The notes under the pieces were generated by a model. The model ran no database searches. It was not told the DNA's origin and was given only the letters and a program-made list of their open reading frames with translations. A DNA stretch of 64,000 nt from NCBI RefSeq assembly GCF_030406325.1, contig NZ_JAUEQY010000041.1, forward strand, positions 1 through 64,000. The letters run 5' to 3'. This DNA comes from Actinomadura sp. DC4. GTDB taxonomy: Bacteria > Actinomycetota > Actinomycetes > Streptosporangiales > Streptosporangiaceae. Shown here one piece after another: positions 16,269 to 25,142 of this stretch (its first letter is position 1; every line of letters starts with the position of its first letter). The translations under genes and the position numbers were made by a program.

Positions 16269-17227
16269 AGATCTCCGTCGTCATCTGCGCCTACACCGAG
16301 AACCGCTGGGACGACGTCCTGGCCGCGGTCGGCTCCGTACACGCCCAGAGCCTGCCCGCGCACGAGGTCGTCGTCGTGGTCGACCACAACCCGGCGCTGC
16401 TGGGCCGGCTGCGTCCGGCGCTGCCGGGCGTCAGGGTGATCCCCAACTCCGGGCCCCGCGGCCTGTCCGGCGGCAAGAACGCCGGGGTCGCGGCGGCCAC
16501 CGGCGACGTCATCGCCTTCCTCGACGACGACGCGATCGCCGAGGCGGAGTGGCTGGCCTCGATGGCCGCACGCTACGACCGCCCCGAGGTCGCCGGGGTC
16601 GGCGGCCTCACGCTGCCGATGTGGAACGCCTCCGCGCCGCGCTGGTTCCCCGGCGAGTTCGCGTGGGTGGTCGGCTGCACCTACCGCGGCATGGTCGCGG
16701 GGCCGGTGCGCAACCTCATGGGCGGCAACGCGTCCTTCCGGCGCGAGGTGTTCGACCTCGCCGGGGGGTTCCGCAACGGCATCGGCCGTACGGCGGGCGG
16801 GCGGCCGCTGGGGTGCGAGGAGACGGAGTTCTGCATCCGGCTGCGGCAGGCCGTGCCCGAGACCGTGCTGCTGTTCGAGGACCGCGCGGTGATCTGGCAC
16901 CGGGTGCCATCCGAGCGGGCCCGGTTCTCCTACTTCCGCAGCCGCTGTTACGCCGAGGGGCTGTCCAAGGCGATGGTCACCCAGAGCGTCGGGGTCGGCG
17001 ACGGCCTGGCCAGCGAACGCCGGCACGCGCTGGTGGCGCTCCCGCGCGGCGTCGCGTACGGGCTGCGCGCCGCCGTCACCGGCGATCCGTACGGCCTGGG
17101 CCGCGCCGCCTCGATCGTCGCGGGGCTGGCGTTCACCACGGCCGGCTACGCCGCCGGGTCGATCCGCAGAAGCGAGCGTCGCCCGCCGGCGGTGAGCAAA
17201 CGGCGCACCGAACAGGAGGCACGATGA
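16265..17227 (+). CDS. GT2 glycosyltransferase
   Basis: 320 residues. Motifs: KISVVICAYTENRWDDVLAA, GGKNAGVAAATGDVIAFLDD with DDD as the nucleotide-sugar metal site, and acceptor-region GCEETEFCIRLRQ. It is probably a processive or single-step sugar transferase acting on a lipid-linked glycan. It has a hydrophobic C-terminal stretch (about 265-295) that may associate with membrane. The GTG start overlaps the preceding stop. Confidence 0.92.
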   Translation: MKISVVICAYTENRWDDVLAAVGSVHAQSLPAHEVVVVVDHNPALLGRLRPALPGVRVIPNSGPRGLSGGKNAGVAAATGDVIAFLDDDAIAEAEWLASMAARYDRPEVAGVGGLTLPMWNASAPRWFPGEFAWVVGCTYRGMVAGPVRNLMGGNASFRREVFDLAGGFRNGIGRTAGGRPLGCEETEFCIRLRQAVPETVLLFEDRAVIWHRVPSERARFSYFRSRCYAEGLSKAMVTQSVGVGDGLASERRHALVALPRGVAYGLRAAVTGDPYGLGRAASIVAGLAFTTAGYAAGSIRRSERRPPAVSKRRTEQEAR

Positions 17228-18006
17228 GCGGTGAGAGAACGCCGCTGCCGTACGGGCAGCGCGCGGTGCCGGTTCTCATGTACCACTCGATCGGCGGCGC
17301 CGGCCGGCTGGCCGTCCGCCCCGAGGCGTTCGCCGAGCAGATGGCCTGGCTCAAGGACGGCGGTTTCACCCCGCTGCCCTTCGGCGCCCGTACGCGGCGC
17401 GCCCTGCGGCCCGTCGTGATCACCTTCGACGACGGGTACGCCGACTTCCACACGCACGCGCTGCCGGTGCTGGAGAGCCTCGGTTTCGCCGCGACGGTGT
17501 TCGTCACGACCGGCTGGCTCGACGACGCCGGACCGTACGCCGCGGGCTCGCCGCCCGGCCGGATGCTCACCTGGGCGCAGACCGAGGAGATCACCTCCAC
17601 CGGGGTGGAGGTCGGCGCGCACGGCCACAGCCACCGCCAGCTCGACCAGCTCGGCGGCCCGGCCCTGCGCGAGGAGCTGCACCGCAGCCGGGAGCTGCTC
17701 CAGGAGCGGCTCGGCCGTCCGGTGCGGTCGATGGCCTACCCGTACGGCTACTCCAGCGCGCGGGTGCGCCGCGAGGTCCGCGCCTGCGGTTACACCTCCG
17801 CCTGCGCGGTGGCCAACGCGGTGATGACCGAACGCCATGACCCGTACGCCGTGCCCCGCGTGACCGTACGGGCCGGGACCTCCCTGGAGGGGTTCGGCCG
17901 GGCACTGGAGGGCCGCGGGTTCCGTACCGACCACGCGCTGACCAAGGGCTACGCCGTCGTACGCCGGTCCCGGTACGCGGCACGGCGGCTGCGGGGAGTC
18001 GCGTGA
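17224..18006 (+). CDS. polysaccharide deacetylase (NodB/CE4)
   Basis: 260 residues. NodB homology domain: VPVLMYHSIGG, VITFDDGYADF (catalytic base and metal Asp), HGHSHRQL (metal His pair) and the MAYPYGYSS motif. No signal peptide is visible, so it acts in the cytosol or is exported by another route. It is probably involved in trimming N- or O-acetyl groups from the operon's polysaccharide or its intermediate. ATGA overlap with the upstream gene. Confidence 0.92.
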   Translation: MSGERTPLPYGQRAVPVLMYHSIGGAGRLAVRPEAFAEQMAWLKDGGFTPLPFGARTRRALRPVVITFDDGYADFHTHALPVLESLGFAATVFVTTGWLDDAGPYAAGSPPGRMLTWAQTEEITSTGVEVGAHGHSHRQLDQLGGPALREELHRSRELLQERLGRPVRSMAYPYGYSSARVRREVRACGYTSACAVANAVMTERHDPYAVPRVTVRAGTSLEGFGRALEGRGFRTDHALTKGYAVVRRSRYAARRLRGVA

Positions 18007-21000
18007 CGCGGCCACGAGTCCTTGCGCGATCGCGGGAAGACGCGAAACTGAGGCGCATGATGGCGCTCCGGGGCGAGCTGTCGAACCCGCTGTTCCGCAA
18101 CGCGTACGCGCTGATGATCAACGGCGGGCTGACCGGAGCCCTGGGGCTCGGCTACTGGCTGCTCGCCGCGCGCATCTACGACCCCGCCGAGGTCGGGCGG
18201 CAGTCCGCGCAGAACCAGGCGATGATGTTCCTCGGCGGCCTGACCGCGCTGAACTTCATCCTCTTGCGGTTCATCCCCGAGATGGGCCCGCGCACCCGCG
18301 CGCTCGCGCTGCGCACCTACCTCGCCGGCGCGCTCGCGGCGGGCACGCTCGCCACCGGGTTCCTGCTCACGCTGCGGTTCTGGGGGCCGTCGTTCTCCCA
18401 CCTCGCCACGCCGGGGCGCGGGCTCTTCTTCGTGCTGGCGGTCGTGTCGTGGAGCCTGTTCACCGCACAGGACGGGCTGCTCACCGGCCTGCGGCGCGCC
18501 ACCTGGGTCCTGGGCAAGAACACCCTGTTCGCCTGCCTGAAGGTCGTGCTCCTCGTCGCGCTCGCGACCTCGCTGCCGGCCGACGGCATCACGGCGTCGT
18601 GGGTGCTGGCCGCGGTCGCGCTGCTGCTGCCGGTCGAGGTGCTCCTGCAGCGGCGGCTCATCCCCCGGCACGTCGAGGAGACCGTGAGCGACCGGCCGAT
18701 CCCCTCCGGCGGCCAGATCGGCCGCTACCTCGCCGGCGACTACACCGGCACGCTCTTCTACTACGCGCTGTGCAACCTCGTGCCGGTCGTTGTCGCGACC
18801 ACGCTCTCGGCCAGCGACAACGCGTACTTCTACATGGCCTGGGTGCTCGGCGCCACGGTCGACGTGCTCGCCGTGAACATGGCGATGTCGCTGACGGTCG
18901 AGGGCGCCTTCGACGCCGACGGCCTGGCCGTCGCCTGCCGGTCCGCGATGCGCCGCATGGCGCTCATCCTCGTACCGGTCACGGCGGTGATCTTCTTCGG
19001 CGCCGAGCCGGGGCTGTCGTTCTTCGGCCCCGGGTACGCCGACCACGGCGCGCCGCTGCTGCGGCTGCTCGCCCTCGCCGCGCTGCCCAAGGCACTGATC
19101 GAGCTGTACATCGGGGTGCTGCGGGTGCAGCGCCGTACGCGCGTGATCGCGTTGCTGCAGGCCGCGCGCTTCGCGGGCGTGCTCGCGCTCGTGCTGGCGC
19201 TGAGCGACGGCTCCGACATCACCGGGCCCGGGTACGCCGTGCTGGCGGTCACGATCGCGATCGCCGTTGCCGTCCTACCCGGGCTGCTCCGGGCCACCTC
19301 GCCCGTGGCGGCCGCCCCGGTGGTGGACGAGCCGGAAGCGCCGCAGGTCACGCCGAGCCCGTCCGTGAGCAAGATGCGGGACGAGCCCGGCGAGCCGGAG
19401 CCCACCCGGCGGCCGTGGGGCGCGGCGCTCGCCTGGACGCTGTTCCTGACCGGGCTCGGGCTGTACTGGCTGCCGCTGCGCCACGTGAATCTCGACGCGA
19501 TGAACGGCTTCGGCCTCGTATCGGTGCTGCCGATCGCCACGTTCGTCGGCGGCGCGCTGCTCGTCGTGGCCTTCATGTTCACGCTGTGGCTGCGCCGCCC
19601 GTACCGCATGCTCCTGCTGCTCCAGCTCGTGGCGATCATCGTGTCGCTGCACGGCCTGGCGCCCGCCCTGGAGCCGTACGCCCGGCCGCCGACGGCCTGG
19701 CAGCACAACGGTTTCGTGGAGTACATCACCCGGACGGGCCACGCGGACTACGCGCTGGACGCGCGATTCAGCTGGCCGGGCTTCTTCGCGCTGATCGCGT
19801 TCGTCACGCGCGTGGCCGGCGTGCACGACCTGGAGCCGATCCTGCACTGGGCGCCGGTGGCGAGCCAGCTGCTCTACCTCGCGCCGATGTACCTCATCCT
19901 GCGGGTGATGCGGGCGAACTGGCGGGCCCAGTGGCTGGCCGCGTGGCTGTTCGCCGCGGCCGACTGGGTGGGCCAGGACTACTTCTCCCCCCAGGGCTTC
20001 GGCTACCTGCTCTACCTCGTCTTCATCGGCATCCTGCTCAACTGGTTCCGCCCCGCCGCGCGGCCGATCGCGCGGGTGGAGAAGACCGGGCGGCTGCGCT
20101 CGTTCGTCCGCGGCCCGTTCGCCTCCGGAGAACGACCACCGGTGTCAGTGTCGGCCGGCGACCGTACGGTCCTGCTGTTCGTGCTCGTCGTCGTCTTCGC
20201 GGTCACGACCGCGAGCCACCAGCTCACCCCGTTCCTGATCTTCTTCGTCTGCGGCGCGCTCGTGCTCCTGCGCCGCTGCACGGCGCGCGGCCTGCCCATC
20301 CTGCTCGGCGTCATGGTGGCGAGCTGGATCAGCTTCATGACCACGGCGTACTGGGTCGGGCACATCGGCGACCTGTTCTCCGGCCTGGGCGCGCTGCTGT
20401 CGAACCTCACCGGCGGCGTGGCCGGGCGCGTCAGCAAGGGCAGCGAGAGTCTCGCCACGGTCCAGACGGGCCGGATCCTGATCGCCGGCACCGTCATGAT
20501 GGTCGCGGCGCTGGGCCTGCTGCGGCGGAGGCTGCGGCGCATCGACGACCGGGTGGCGCTGGTGCTGCTCGTCGTGCCGTTCCTCGCGGCCGGGCTGCAG
20601 AGCTACGGCGGCGAGATCGCGCTGCGGGTCTATCTCTTCGTCATCCCGGGCGCCTGCATCCTCGCCGCGTACCTGTTCTTCCCGACGACGTTCACCGCGC
20701 CGCGCCGGACCCTGGCGGTGCTGACCGCGTCGGTGTGCGGGCTGCTGATCGCGGGCGGTTTCCTGTTCGTACGGTTCGGCAACGAGAACTTCGAGCAGGT
20801 ACGGCCGGGCGACGTGCACGCGTTCGACGCGATGCTCGACCAGTCGCCGGGCACCATGATCAACGTGGTCTGGATCGCGGACCCGCAGGACGACGCCGGA
20901 TACTTCCCGATGATGCCGTGGGGCTCGCGGGACATGGAGCACTTCGACTACAGCGCCGTACGCGCGCCGTACGACCCGTCGGACGTCACGCAGATCGTCC

Positions 21001-21431
21001 AGGCGCTGCTGGACCGGCCGGGCGGCTACTTCGTCACCACGCGCGGCAACGAGGCGTACAACCACTTCAACTACGGCCTGCCCGTGTCGTACGGCGACCG
21101 CCTGCGTGCCGCGCTGGCGGCGTCGCCCCAGCTCCGTACGGTGGTGGTGAACGACGACGCGGCCGTCTACACGCTGCGCAACCCGCCGGCGGGCGTCGCA
21201 CCGCCGCCGGCCCGCCCGCCGCACTTCGGCGTGCACCACACGACGTGGACCCCGATCGGCCTGTGCGCCATCCCGCTGCTGATCGTGATCCTGGTCGCCC
21301 GCGAGGTGCTGCGCGTACGGCTGCGCCCAGGCGAGACGTGGCGCCTGCAGCCGCTGACCGTGTGGTCGAGCTTCCTGGTGATCGTGCTCGCGGTCGTCAT
21401 CGTGGAACGCTTCCTGACCTTGGGAGGGTGA
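18003..21431 (+). CDS. fusion of MOP-type polysaccharide flippase and GT-C-like membrane domain
   Basis: 1142 residues. Residues about 20-430 are a Wzx-like lipid-linked oligosaccharide flippase (NPLFRNAYALMINGGLTGAL, then multiple hydrophobic helices). A Pro/Glu-rich linker (about 435-475) leads to a second polytopic half with about ten further helices. It has an extracytoplasmic acidic loop (YALDARFSWPGFFALIAF) and the DYFSPQGFGYLLYL segment seen in GT-C-like actinobacterial membrane proteins. A soluble outer domain (about 930-1060) precedes the last two helices. Flipping and extracytoplasmic transfer or polymerisation in one chain is the inferred role. Confidence 0.82.
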   Translation: MTRPRVLARSREDAKLRRMMALRGELSNPLFRNAYALMINGGLTGALGLGYWLLAARIYDPAEVGRQSAQNQAMMFLGGLTALNFILLRFIPEMGPRTRALALRTYLAGALAAGTLATGFLLTLRFWGPSFSHLATPGRGLFFVLAVVSWSLFTAQDGLLTGLRRATWVLGKNTLFACLKVVLLVALATSLPADGITASWVLAAVALLLPVEVLLQRRLIPRHVEETVSDRPIPSGGQIGRYLAGDYTGTLFYYALCNLVPVVVATTLSASDNAYFYMAWVLGATVDVLAVNMAMSLTVEGAFDADGLAVACRSAMRRMALILVPVTAVIFFGAEPGLSFFGPGYADHGAPLLRLLALAALPKALIELYIGVLRVQRRTRVIALLQAARFAGVLALVLALSDGSDITGPGYAVLAVTIAIAVAVLPGLLRATSPVAAAPVVDEPEAPQVTPSPSVSKMRDEPGEPEPTRRPWGAALAWTLFLTGLGLYWLPLRHVNLDAMNGFGLVSVLPIATFVGGALLVVAFMFTLWLRRPYRMLLLLQLVAIIVSLHGLAPALEPYARPPTAWQHNGFVEYITRTGHADYALDARFSWPGFFALIAFVTRVAGVHDLEPILHWAPVASQLLYLAPMYLILRVMRANWRAQWLAAWLFAAADWVGQDYFSPQGFGYLLYLVFIGILLNWFRPAARPIARVEKTGRLRSFVRGPFASGERPPVSVSAGDRTVLLFVLVVVFAVTTASHQLTPFLIFFVCGALVLLRRCTARGLPILLGVMVASWISFMTTAYWVGHIGDLFSGLGALLSNLTGGVAGRVSKGSESLATVQTGRILIAGTVMMVAALGLLRRRLRRIDDRVALVLLVVPFLAAGLQSYGGEIALRVYLFVIPGACILAAYLFFPTTFTAPRRTLAVLTASVCGLLIAGGFLFVRFGNENFEQVRPGDVHAFDAMLDQSPGTMINVVWIADPQDDAGYFPMMPWGSRDMEHFDYSAVRAPYDPSDVTQIVQALLDRPGGYFVTTRGNEAYNHFNYGLPVSYGDRLRAALAASPQLRTVVVNDDAAVYTLRNPPAGVAPPPARPPHFGVHHTTWTPIGLCAIPLLIVILVAREVLRVRLRPGETWRLQPLTVWSSFLVIVLAVVIVERFLTLGG

Positions 21432-21814
21432 TCGTGCGCGTTGTCCTGCTGTTCGCCACGCTGGTGGCCGCCGGGGTGACGGGAGCCGTCCTGACGCTGG
21501 CGCGGGTCGACTCTCCGGTGACGGGACCGCTGACGCTGGTGTTCGTACTGCTCACACCGGCGGCGTGCGTCGCGTTACTGCTGGCGGGGCTGGACGTCCT
21601 GGCGCGGGCCATCGTGGCGGGCACGGCGGCGGTGGTGCTCGCGGGTTCGGTCGCGGAGATCATGCTGGTGACGACAGGCTGGTCGCCGGACGGGGGGATC
21701 ATCGCGACCGCCATCGCCTGCGCGGCCCTTGCCGGCGGGGCGGGCGTCCTGCACCTCCGCCGCCGTCGCCGTACGCCTCGGCGACCGTCACCCGTGACTC
21801 CGGAAGCCCCGTAG
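21428..21814 (+). CDS. small polytopic membrane protein
   Basis: 128 residues, almost entirely hydrophobic: about four helices (VVLLFATLVAAGVTGAVL, LTLVFVLLTPAACVALLLAG, IVAGTAAVVLAGSVAEIML, ATAIACAALAGGAGVLHL) and a basic tail. GTG at 21428 overlaps the fusion gene stop; an alternative GTG lies two codons on. Last gene of the operon; probably an accessory or scaffold for the polysaccharide machinery. No family recognised. Confidence 0.78.
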   Translation: MIVRVVLLFATLVAAGVTGAVLTLARVDSPVTGPLTLVFVLLTPAACVALLLAGLDVLARAIVAGTAAVVLAGSVAEIMLVTTGWSPDGGIIATAIACAALAGGAGVLHLRRRRRTPRRPSPVTPEAP

Positions 21815-22808
21815 ACGTACGGGCCTCCGCCTGAAGGCGCGCCCACCTCCCCGAAGTGGCGGCCATCCCGGTAAACGGGCGGACCTCCGCGCGCACGCCA
21901 ACCCCCACCCCACAGCCCTGAGCCACCCCCACCAGGGCGCGGACCTCCGCGCGCACGCCTACCGCCACCCCGCCGGCACACGGAGCCTCCGCCCGAACGC
22001 CAACCACCACCCACGCCACGACCGTGAGACGCCCTGTCAGCGTGCGGACCGCCGCTCGGGTGTGTGCGCCTGCGGCCTGGTGACCATCAGACTCGCGCGC
22101 CTGCGGCCTCTCAACCCTCCAGCCGCTCGCCACCGGCCCAGCCGTTTCGCACTTGTCGCCATATCGCCGCGTACGGCCTCCCTTTTCCTCTGTAAGCGGG
22201 CGGCAACTGGCATTTACCGCAAGCCATACATCTGCCCGCGTAGGACCGCGATTCACATCCCGGCCTTCCTGGCTGGACGGAGCGGCCATTTACGGCAAAT
22301 CGCTTAGAGCTGCCCGCCGGGGCGGGCGGTGACCGGGCCCGTCGGCATTCACCCTGAACATCTCACGCCAGTCACCGCACGTCGTACGTTGTCCAACGAA
22401 GGACAGATGCGACGCACACCCCGTTTTTCACCGCAAGCCGTACATCGGCCGACAGATGGCCACCTCGACATATACCTGCCCCCGAGGCCACGTCCGCCTC
22501 CCGTACGGACGAAACCGGCGGCTCGGCGAAGATCACGCGGGCTCGCCGTCGAGGTGACCCGGACTCTCGGCGCCACGGTGGCGGGCGCCGCACCCCTGAC
22601 ACTCCGACCGCCCCGCGCCGCGTGACTCCCACCCGAGCAGGCCCGGACCGAGGCAGACCACCGGAGCCGATACGCCCGTTCTATCCGCATATCTCGTGAC
22701 TCGCATTTCGCGACACCGTCTGACCCTTCATCCCATGCTGGCCATATCGGTCATTACACGCTAGCGCCCGCAATAGGACCCGAGATCTCTCATTTCAGGA
22801 ATTCGCTG
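21815..22808. other. long gene-poor region
   Basis: About 1 kb with no convincing gene. It contains imperfect repeats of GCGGACCTCCGCGCGCACGCC (21883-21960), decaying copies further on, and three copies of a 28-bp motif described separately. Short open frames here have no ribosome site and no natural-looking composition. Confidence 0.55.
22210..22456. repeat. three dispersed copies of a 28-bp motif
   Basis: TTTACCGCAAGCCATACATC near 22212, TTTACGGCAAATCGCTTAGA near 22289 and TTTCACCGCAAGCCGTACAT near 22425 share a core ACCGCAAGCC(A/G)TACATC and each is followed by TGCCCGC- or GGCCGAC-like bases. Two copies are close, one is degenerate. They may be regulator sites for the peptide array downstream or remnants of a repeat. 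Confidence 0.5.
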
Positions 22809-22950
22809 CTCTTTGTTGTCATCTTACCTTGTGATTATCTTGCCGAGAAAGGGGCGGGGAATGCTAGAAAGCACGGCACCCTTCTTGGACATTCGGGGAG
22901 TGCCGGTTCGTGAGGGCCATCGTGCCATTCCGACAAAAAAGGAGACCGAC
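22809..22950 (+). promoter_or_regulatory. conserved leader block, peptide cassette 1
   Basis: 142 bp before the start codon of peptide 1. Conserved elements in order: CTCTTTG-GGTCATCTTAC-like box, TTATCTTGCCG, GGGGAATGCTAGAA, GAGGGCCATCGTGCCATTCC, then ribosome site GGAGACC. The same order and nearly the same length recur before peptides 3, 4, 5 and 6. Confidence 0.75.
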
Positions 22951-23271
22951 GTGCTGAAGAAGACGTGTGCCACTGGCGGGCTGGTTCTCGCCGCCGCCGC
23001 TGGCGCTCTGTTCACTGGCTCGCCCGTGTCTGCTCAGGTTCCGACGTGGGGCGGCGGCTGCTGCGGCTCCCACAGCTCCTTCCGGCACTACTCGCGGCAC
23101 CACAACCGCAACTGGAACGGAAACGAGAACTCGAACCTGAACCACATCAGGCTCCACCTCAACAACCGCAACAACAACATCGCGGTTGCCCGCACGGGCC
23201 GTGACCGTGGCGACGACGGCCTCGGCATCGGCGGCCTCGGTGGTGGCCTGGGCGGCGGAGACGACGACTAG
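22951..23271 (+). CDS. secreted Asn/Arg/His-rich peptide 1 (sub-family A)
   Basis: 106 residues. Sec signal peptide (MLKKTCATGGLVLAAAAGAL, cleavage after VSA near residue 28). The mature part has a GGGCC pair, His/Ser/Arg-rich stretch, the family core NRNWNGNEN, then HIRLHL-NNRNNN-IAVAR, and a Gly/Asp-rich tail (GLGGGLGGGDDD). The core reads as strand, Asn-rich turn, strand. GTG start with GGAG ribosome site. Not a lipobox, since the Cys pair is well inside the mature chain. Family not recognised. Confidence 0.82.
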   Translation: MLKKTCATGGLVLAAAAGALFTGSPVSAQVPTWGGGCCGSHSSFRHYSRHHNRNWNGNENSNLNHIRLHLNNRNNNIAVARTGRDRGDDGLGIGGLGGGLGGGDDD

Positions 23272-23383
23272 TCGCGTCGCGACACCTAGGACGGCGGACG
23301 CCGCTGCGATCCAGCCGCGTCCACGACTCTTCGTTTGGAACGGCCGACTGAGCCGCTGAGTCGCCAGACCGCCCGTACATCAC

Positions 23384-23411
23384 GGGCGCCGGGGTGACGA
23401 CTCCGGCGCCC
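23384..23411 (+). terminator. cassette hairpin 1 (between peptides 1 and 2)
   Basis: GGGCGCCGG and CCGGCGCCC, 9-bp perfect stem around a 10-nt loop, without a long T tract. An overlapping alternative stem (GCCCG at 23371 with CGGGC at 23383) would exclude it. Confidence 0.7.
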
Positions 23412-23469
23412 CTCGCTCGCTACCGCGAGACCACCCAAAAAGGCCGATTTCGGCAATTAGGAGGCAGAC

Positions 23470-23874
23470 GTGCTCAAAAAGACGAGCGCCTCTATTGGAC
23501 TTGTCATCGCCGCAGCAGCCGGCGCACCGCTTACGAGCTCGCCCGCATACGCCCACGCGAACATGGTGCGGGGCTGGCACGCCCATTACAGCCACCGCTC
23601 GCACCACCGGAACCAGAACTGGAACGGAAACCGGCACCGCGGTCGAATATTTATCCGTATTTATATCTACAACAAGAACAACAACCACGCTGTCGCCATC
23701 GCACAGCCGGAGCGCCGCGAGCGCCGGGAGCCCCGGCGCGAGTCGTTCGGCAACGGCGGCCCGCTCTTCGCGAATCAGCGGCAGGGCGAGGTGGCCGGCC
23801 AAGGCCTCGCGGACGGCGGCCAAGGCGTCTCCGGTACGGGCCAGGGGGCCGTAGGTACGGTCCCGGTGGGTTGA
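23470..23874 (+). CDS. secreted Asn/Arg-rich peptide 2 (sub-family B)
   Basis: 134 residues. Signal peptide MLKKTSASIGLVIAAAAGAP with AYA cleavage site, no Cys pair, then HRSHHRNQNWNGN and the B-type core IFIRIYIYNKNNNHAVAIA. The charged and Gly/Gln-rich tail is longer than in A members. It lacks the conserved leader block and follows peptide 1 with only a hairpin between, so it is probably made by read-through. Ribosome site TTAGGAGG. Confidence 0.8.
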   Translation: MLKKTSASIGLVIAAAAGAPLTSSPAYAHANMVRGWHAHYSHRSHHRNQNWNGNRHRGRIFIRIYIYNKNNNHAVAIAQPERRERREPRRESFGNGGPLFANQRQGEVAGQGLADGGQGVSGTGQGAVGTVPVG

Positions 23875-23981
23875 TCCCGGTAACGCCGCTGGGGCGGACC
23901 GGCCCACGACGGCCACCGGCGCATTGGCCCTCGGCCTCCATTCTGGTAAGGCCGCCATATCACCGGCTCGCCCCACTTATC

Positions 23982-24009
23982 GGGCGCCGGGGCGAACACT
24001 CCGGCGCCC
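23982..24009 (+). terminator. cassette hairpin 2 (after peptide 2)
   Basis: Same GGGCGCCGG / CCGGCGCCC 9-bp stem with a 10-nt loop, followed by TGATATTTAAC. Confidence 0.72.
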
Positions 24010-24030
24010 TGATATTTAACGACACGTAGG

Positions 24031-24172
24031 CTCTTTGAGGTCATCTTACCTAGCGATTGTCTTGCCGGGAAAGCACCAGGGAATGTTAGAAAGCGCGGCG
24101 CTCCGGAAAACGTACGAGAGCGCCGGGTTCGTGAGAGCCATCGCGCCATTCCAACAACGAAGGAGACCGACC
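24031..24172 (+). promoter_or_regulatory. conserved leader block, peptide cassette 3
   Basis: 142 bp, exactly the length of the peptide 1 block: CTCTTTGAGGTCATCTTACC, TTGTCTTGCCG, GGGAATGTTAGAA, GAGAGCCATCGCGCCATTCC, then AAGGAGACC. Confidence 0.75.
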
Positions 24173-24457
24173 GTGCTGAAGAAGACGGCCGTAACCGGCG
24201 GCCTGCTGATCACCGCAGCCGCCGGCGCCCTAGTGACCACCTGCTCGCCCGTTTTCGCCTCACCCACCCACCTGGCTTCGAACCACAACCGGAACTGGAA
24301 TGGGAGCGAGAACGAGGGCTACAACCACATCCGGCTGCGCATCCACAACCGCAACAACAACGTCGCAGTCGCCCGCACGCAGCGCCGCGAGCGCGACAGA
24401 GAGCCCGTCTGGATGGCACCCAAGCCGCCCATGGCGCCGCCGGTAGCGGTTGGCTGA
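24173..24457 (+). CDS. secreted Asn/Arg-rich peptide 3 (sub-family A, no Cys pair)
   Basis: 94 residues. Signal peptide MLKKTAVTGGLLITAAAGAL, cleavage near VFA. The mature part is shortened: the Cys-containing segment is missing, leaving NHNRNWNGSENEGYNHIRL and the turn HNRNNNVAVAR. The tail is basic then Pro/Met-rich (MAPKPPMAPPVAVG). One unpaired Cys lies at the end of the signal region. Shortest-headed A member, possibly a deletion derivative that still keeps the core. Confidence 0.8.
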   Translation: MLKKTAVTGGLLITAAAGALVTTCSPVFASPTHLASNHNRNWNGSENEGYNHIRLRIHNRNNNVAVARTQRRERDREPVWMAPKPPMAPPVAVG

Positions 24458-24549
24458 CGTTTCCGGGCGGTCGATGCGGACGCCTCTGCACTGACCATCG
24501 AACCGGCTGTGCCCGGTGACCGCGTGAACGCCCGGTCACCTTAGGAATC

Positions 24550-24588
24550 GGGCGTCGAGGCGCATGCTTCGACGCCCTTTTAATTTTT
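24550..24588 (+). terminator. cassette hairpin 3 with T tract
   Basis: GGGCGTCGA / TCGACGCCC with a 10-nt loop, followed by TTTTAATTTTT. The stem sequence varies from the other hairpins with compensating changes on both arms. Confidence 0.88.
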
Positions 24589-24598
24589 CCAGCACAGG

Positions 24599-24742
24599 CT
24601 CTTTGTGGCCACCTTACTCATTACGTATGTTGACCGGATAGCGCCGGGGAACATTACAGATCGAGGCGCTCTCAAAAAGCAAACGAAAGCGCCGCTTCGT
24701 GAGAGCCATCGCGCCAATTTCGAATAACGAAGGAGACCTATC
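24599..24742 (+). promoter_or_regulatory. conserved leader block, peptide cassette 4
   Basis: 144 bp: CTCTTTGTGGCCACCTTACT, a diverged second box, GGGGAACATTACAGA, GAGAGCCATCGCGCCAATTT, AAGGAGACC. It is less conserved in the centre than blocks 1, 3 and 6. Confidence 0.7.
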
Positions 24743-25000
24743 GTGCTCAAGCAGATGATCGCGGCCGGCGGTATCCTCGCCGCCGCTGTCGCAGGCGCTG
24801 CCGTCACCACCGGGACCGCCTCCGCGACTTCCATGGGAGGTGGCTGCTGCGCCAGCTCCCACAGCTCGTTCTACCAGAACCACCGCAACCGCAACTGGAG
24901 CGGCAACGAGAACGAGAACCTGAACCACATCCGGCTGCACCTCCGCAACCGCAACAACAACATCGCCGTCGCCCGGGTAGACCCGGAAGAGCGTCGATAG
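24743..25000 (+). CDS. secreted Asn/Arg-rich peptide 4 (sub-family A, minimal)
   Basis: 85 residues, the shortest member. Signal peptide MLKQMIAAGGILAAAVAGAA, cleavage near ASA. Mature part: MGGGCC, SSHSSFYQNH, NRNWSGNENENLNHIRL, HLRNRNNNIAVAR, then only nine more residues (VDPEERR end). It defines the minimal unit of sub-family A: Cys pair, His/Ser segment and strand-turn-strand core. Confidence 0.82.
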   Translation: MLKQMIAAGGILAAAVAGAAVTTGTASATSMGGGCCASSHSSFYQNHRNRNWSGNENENLNHIRLHLRNRNNNIAVARVDPEERR

Positions 25001-25106
25001 CAGGGCACGGTCCGGGCTGATCGACTGACCGGACCGTGTATGCCGCCGGAACTCGGTCGCGACTTCTTGCGGAAGAAGGCCACGACGACCACTGAGTAAA
25101 TGCGGC

Positions 25107-25138
25107 AAGGGCGCCGGAGCCACCGCTTCGGCGCCCTT
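25107..25138 (+). terminator. cassette hairpin 4
   Basis: AAGGGCGCCG / CGGCGCCCTT 10-bp stem, 12-nt loop, then CACGGTTTTT. Confidence 0.8.
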
Positions 25139-25142
25139 CACG

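Noticed and set aside
18449-21814. A second long plus-strand frame over the flippase fusion
   Set aside because: Shadow composition (Arg/Ala/Gly). Only its last part, from 21428, is a real small membrane protein.
22329-22625. 98-codon frame before the peptide array
   Set aside because: Arg/Pro/Thr-rich, no ribosome site, contains the repeat motif; not supported as a gene.
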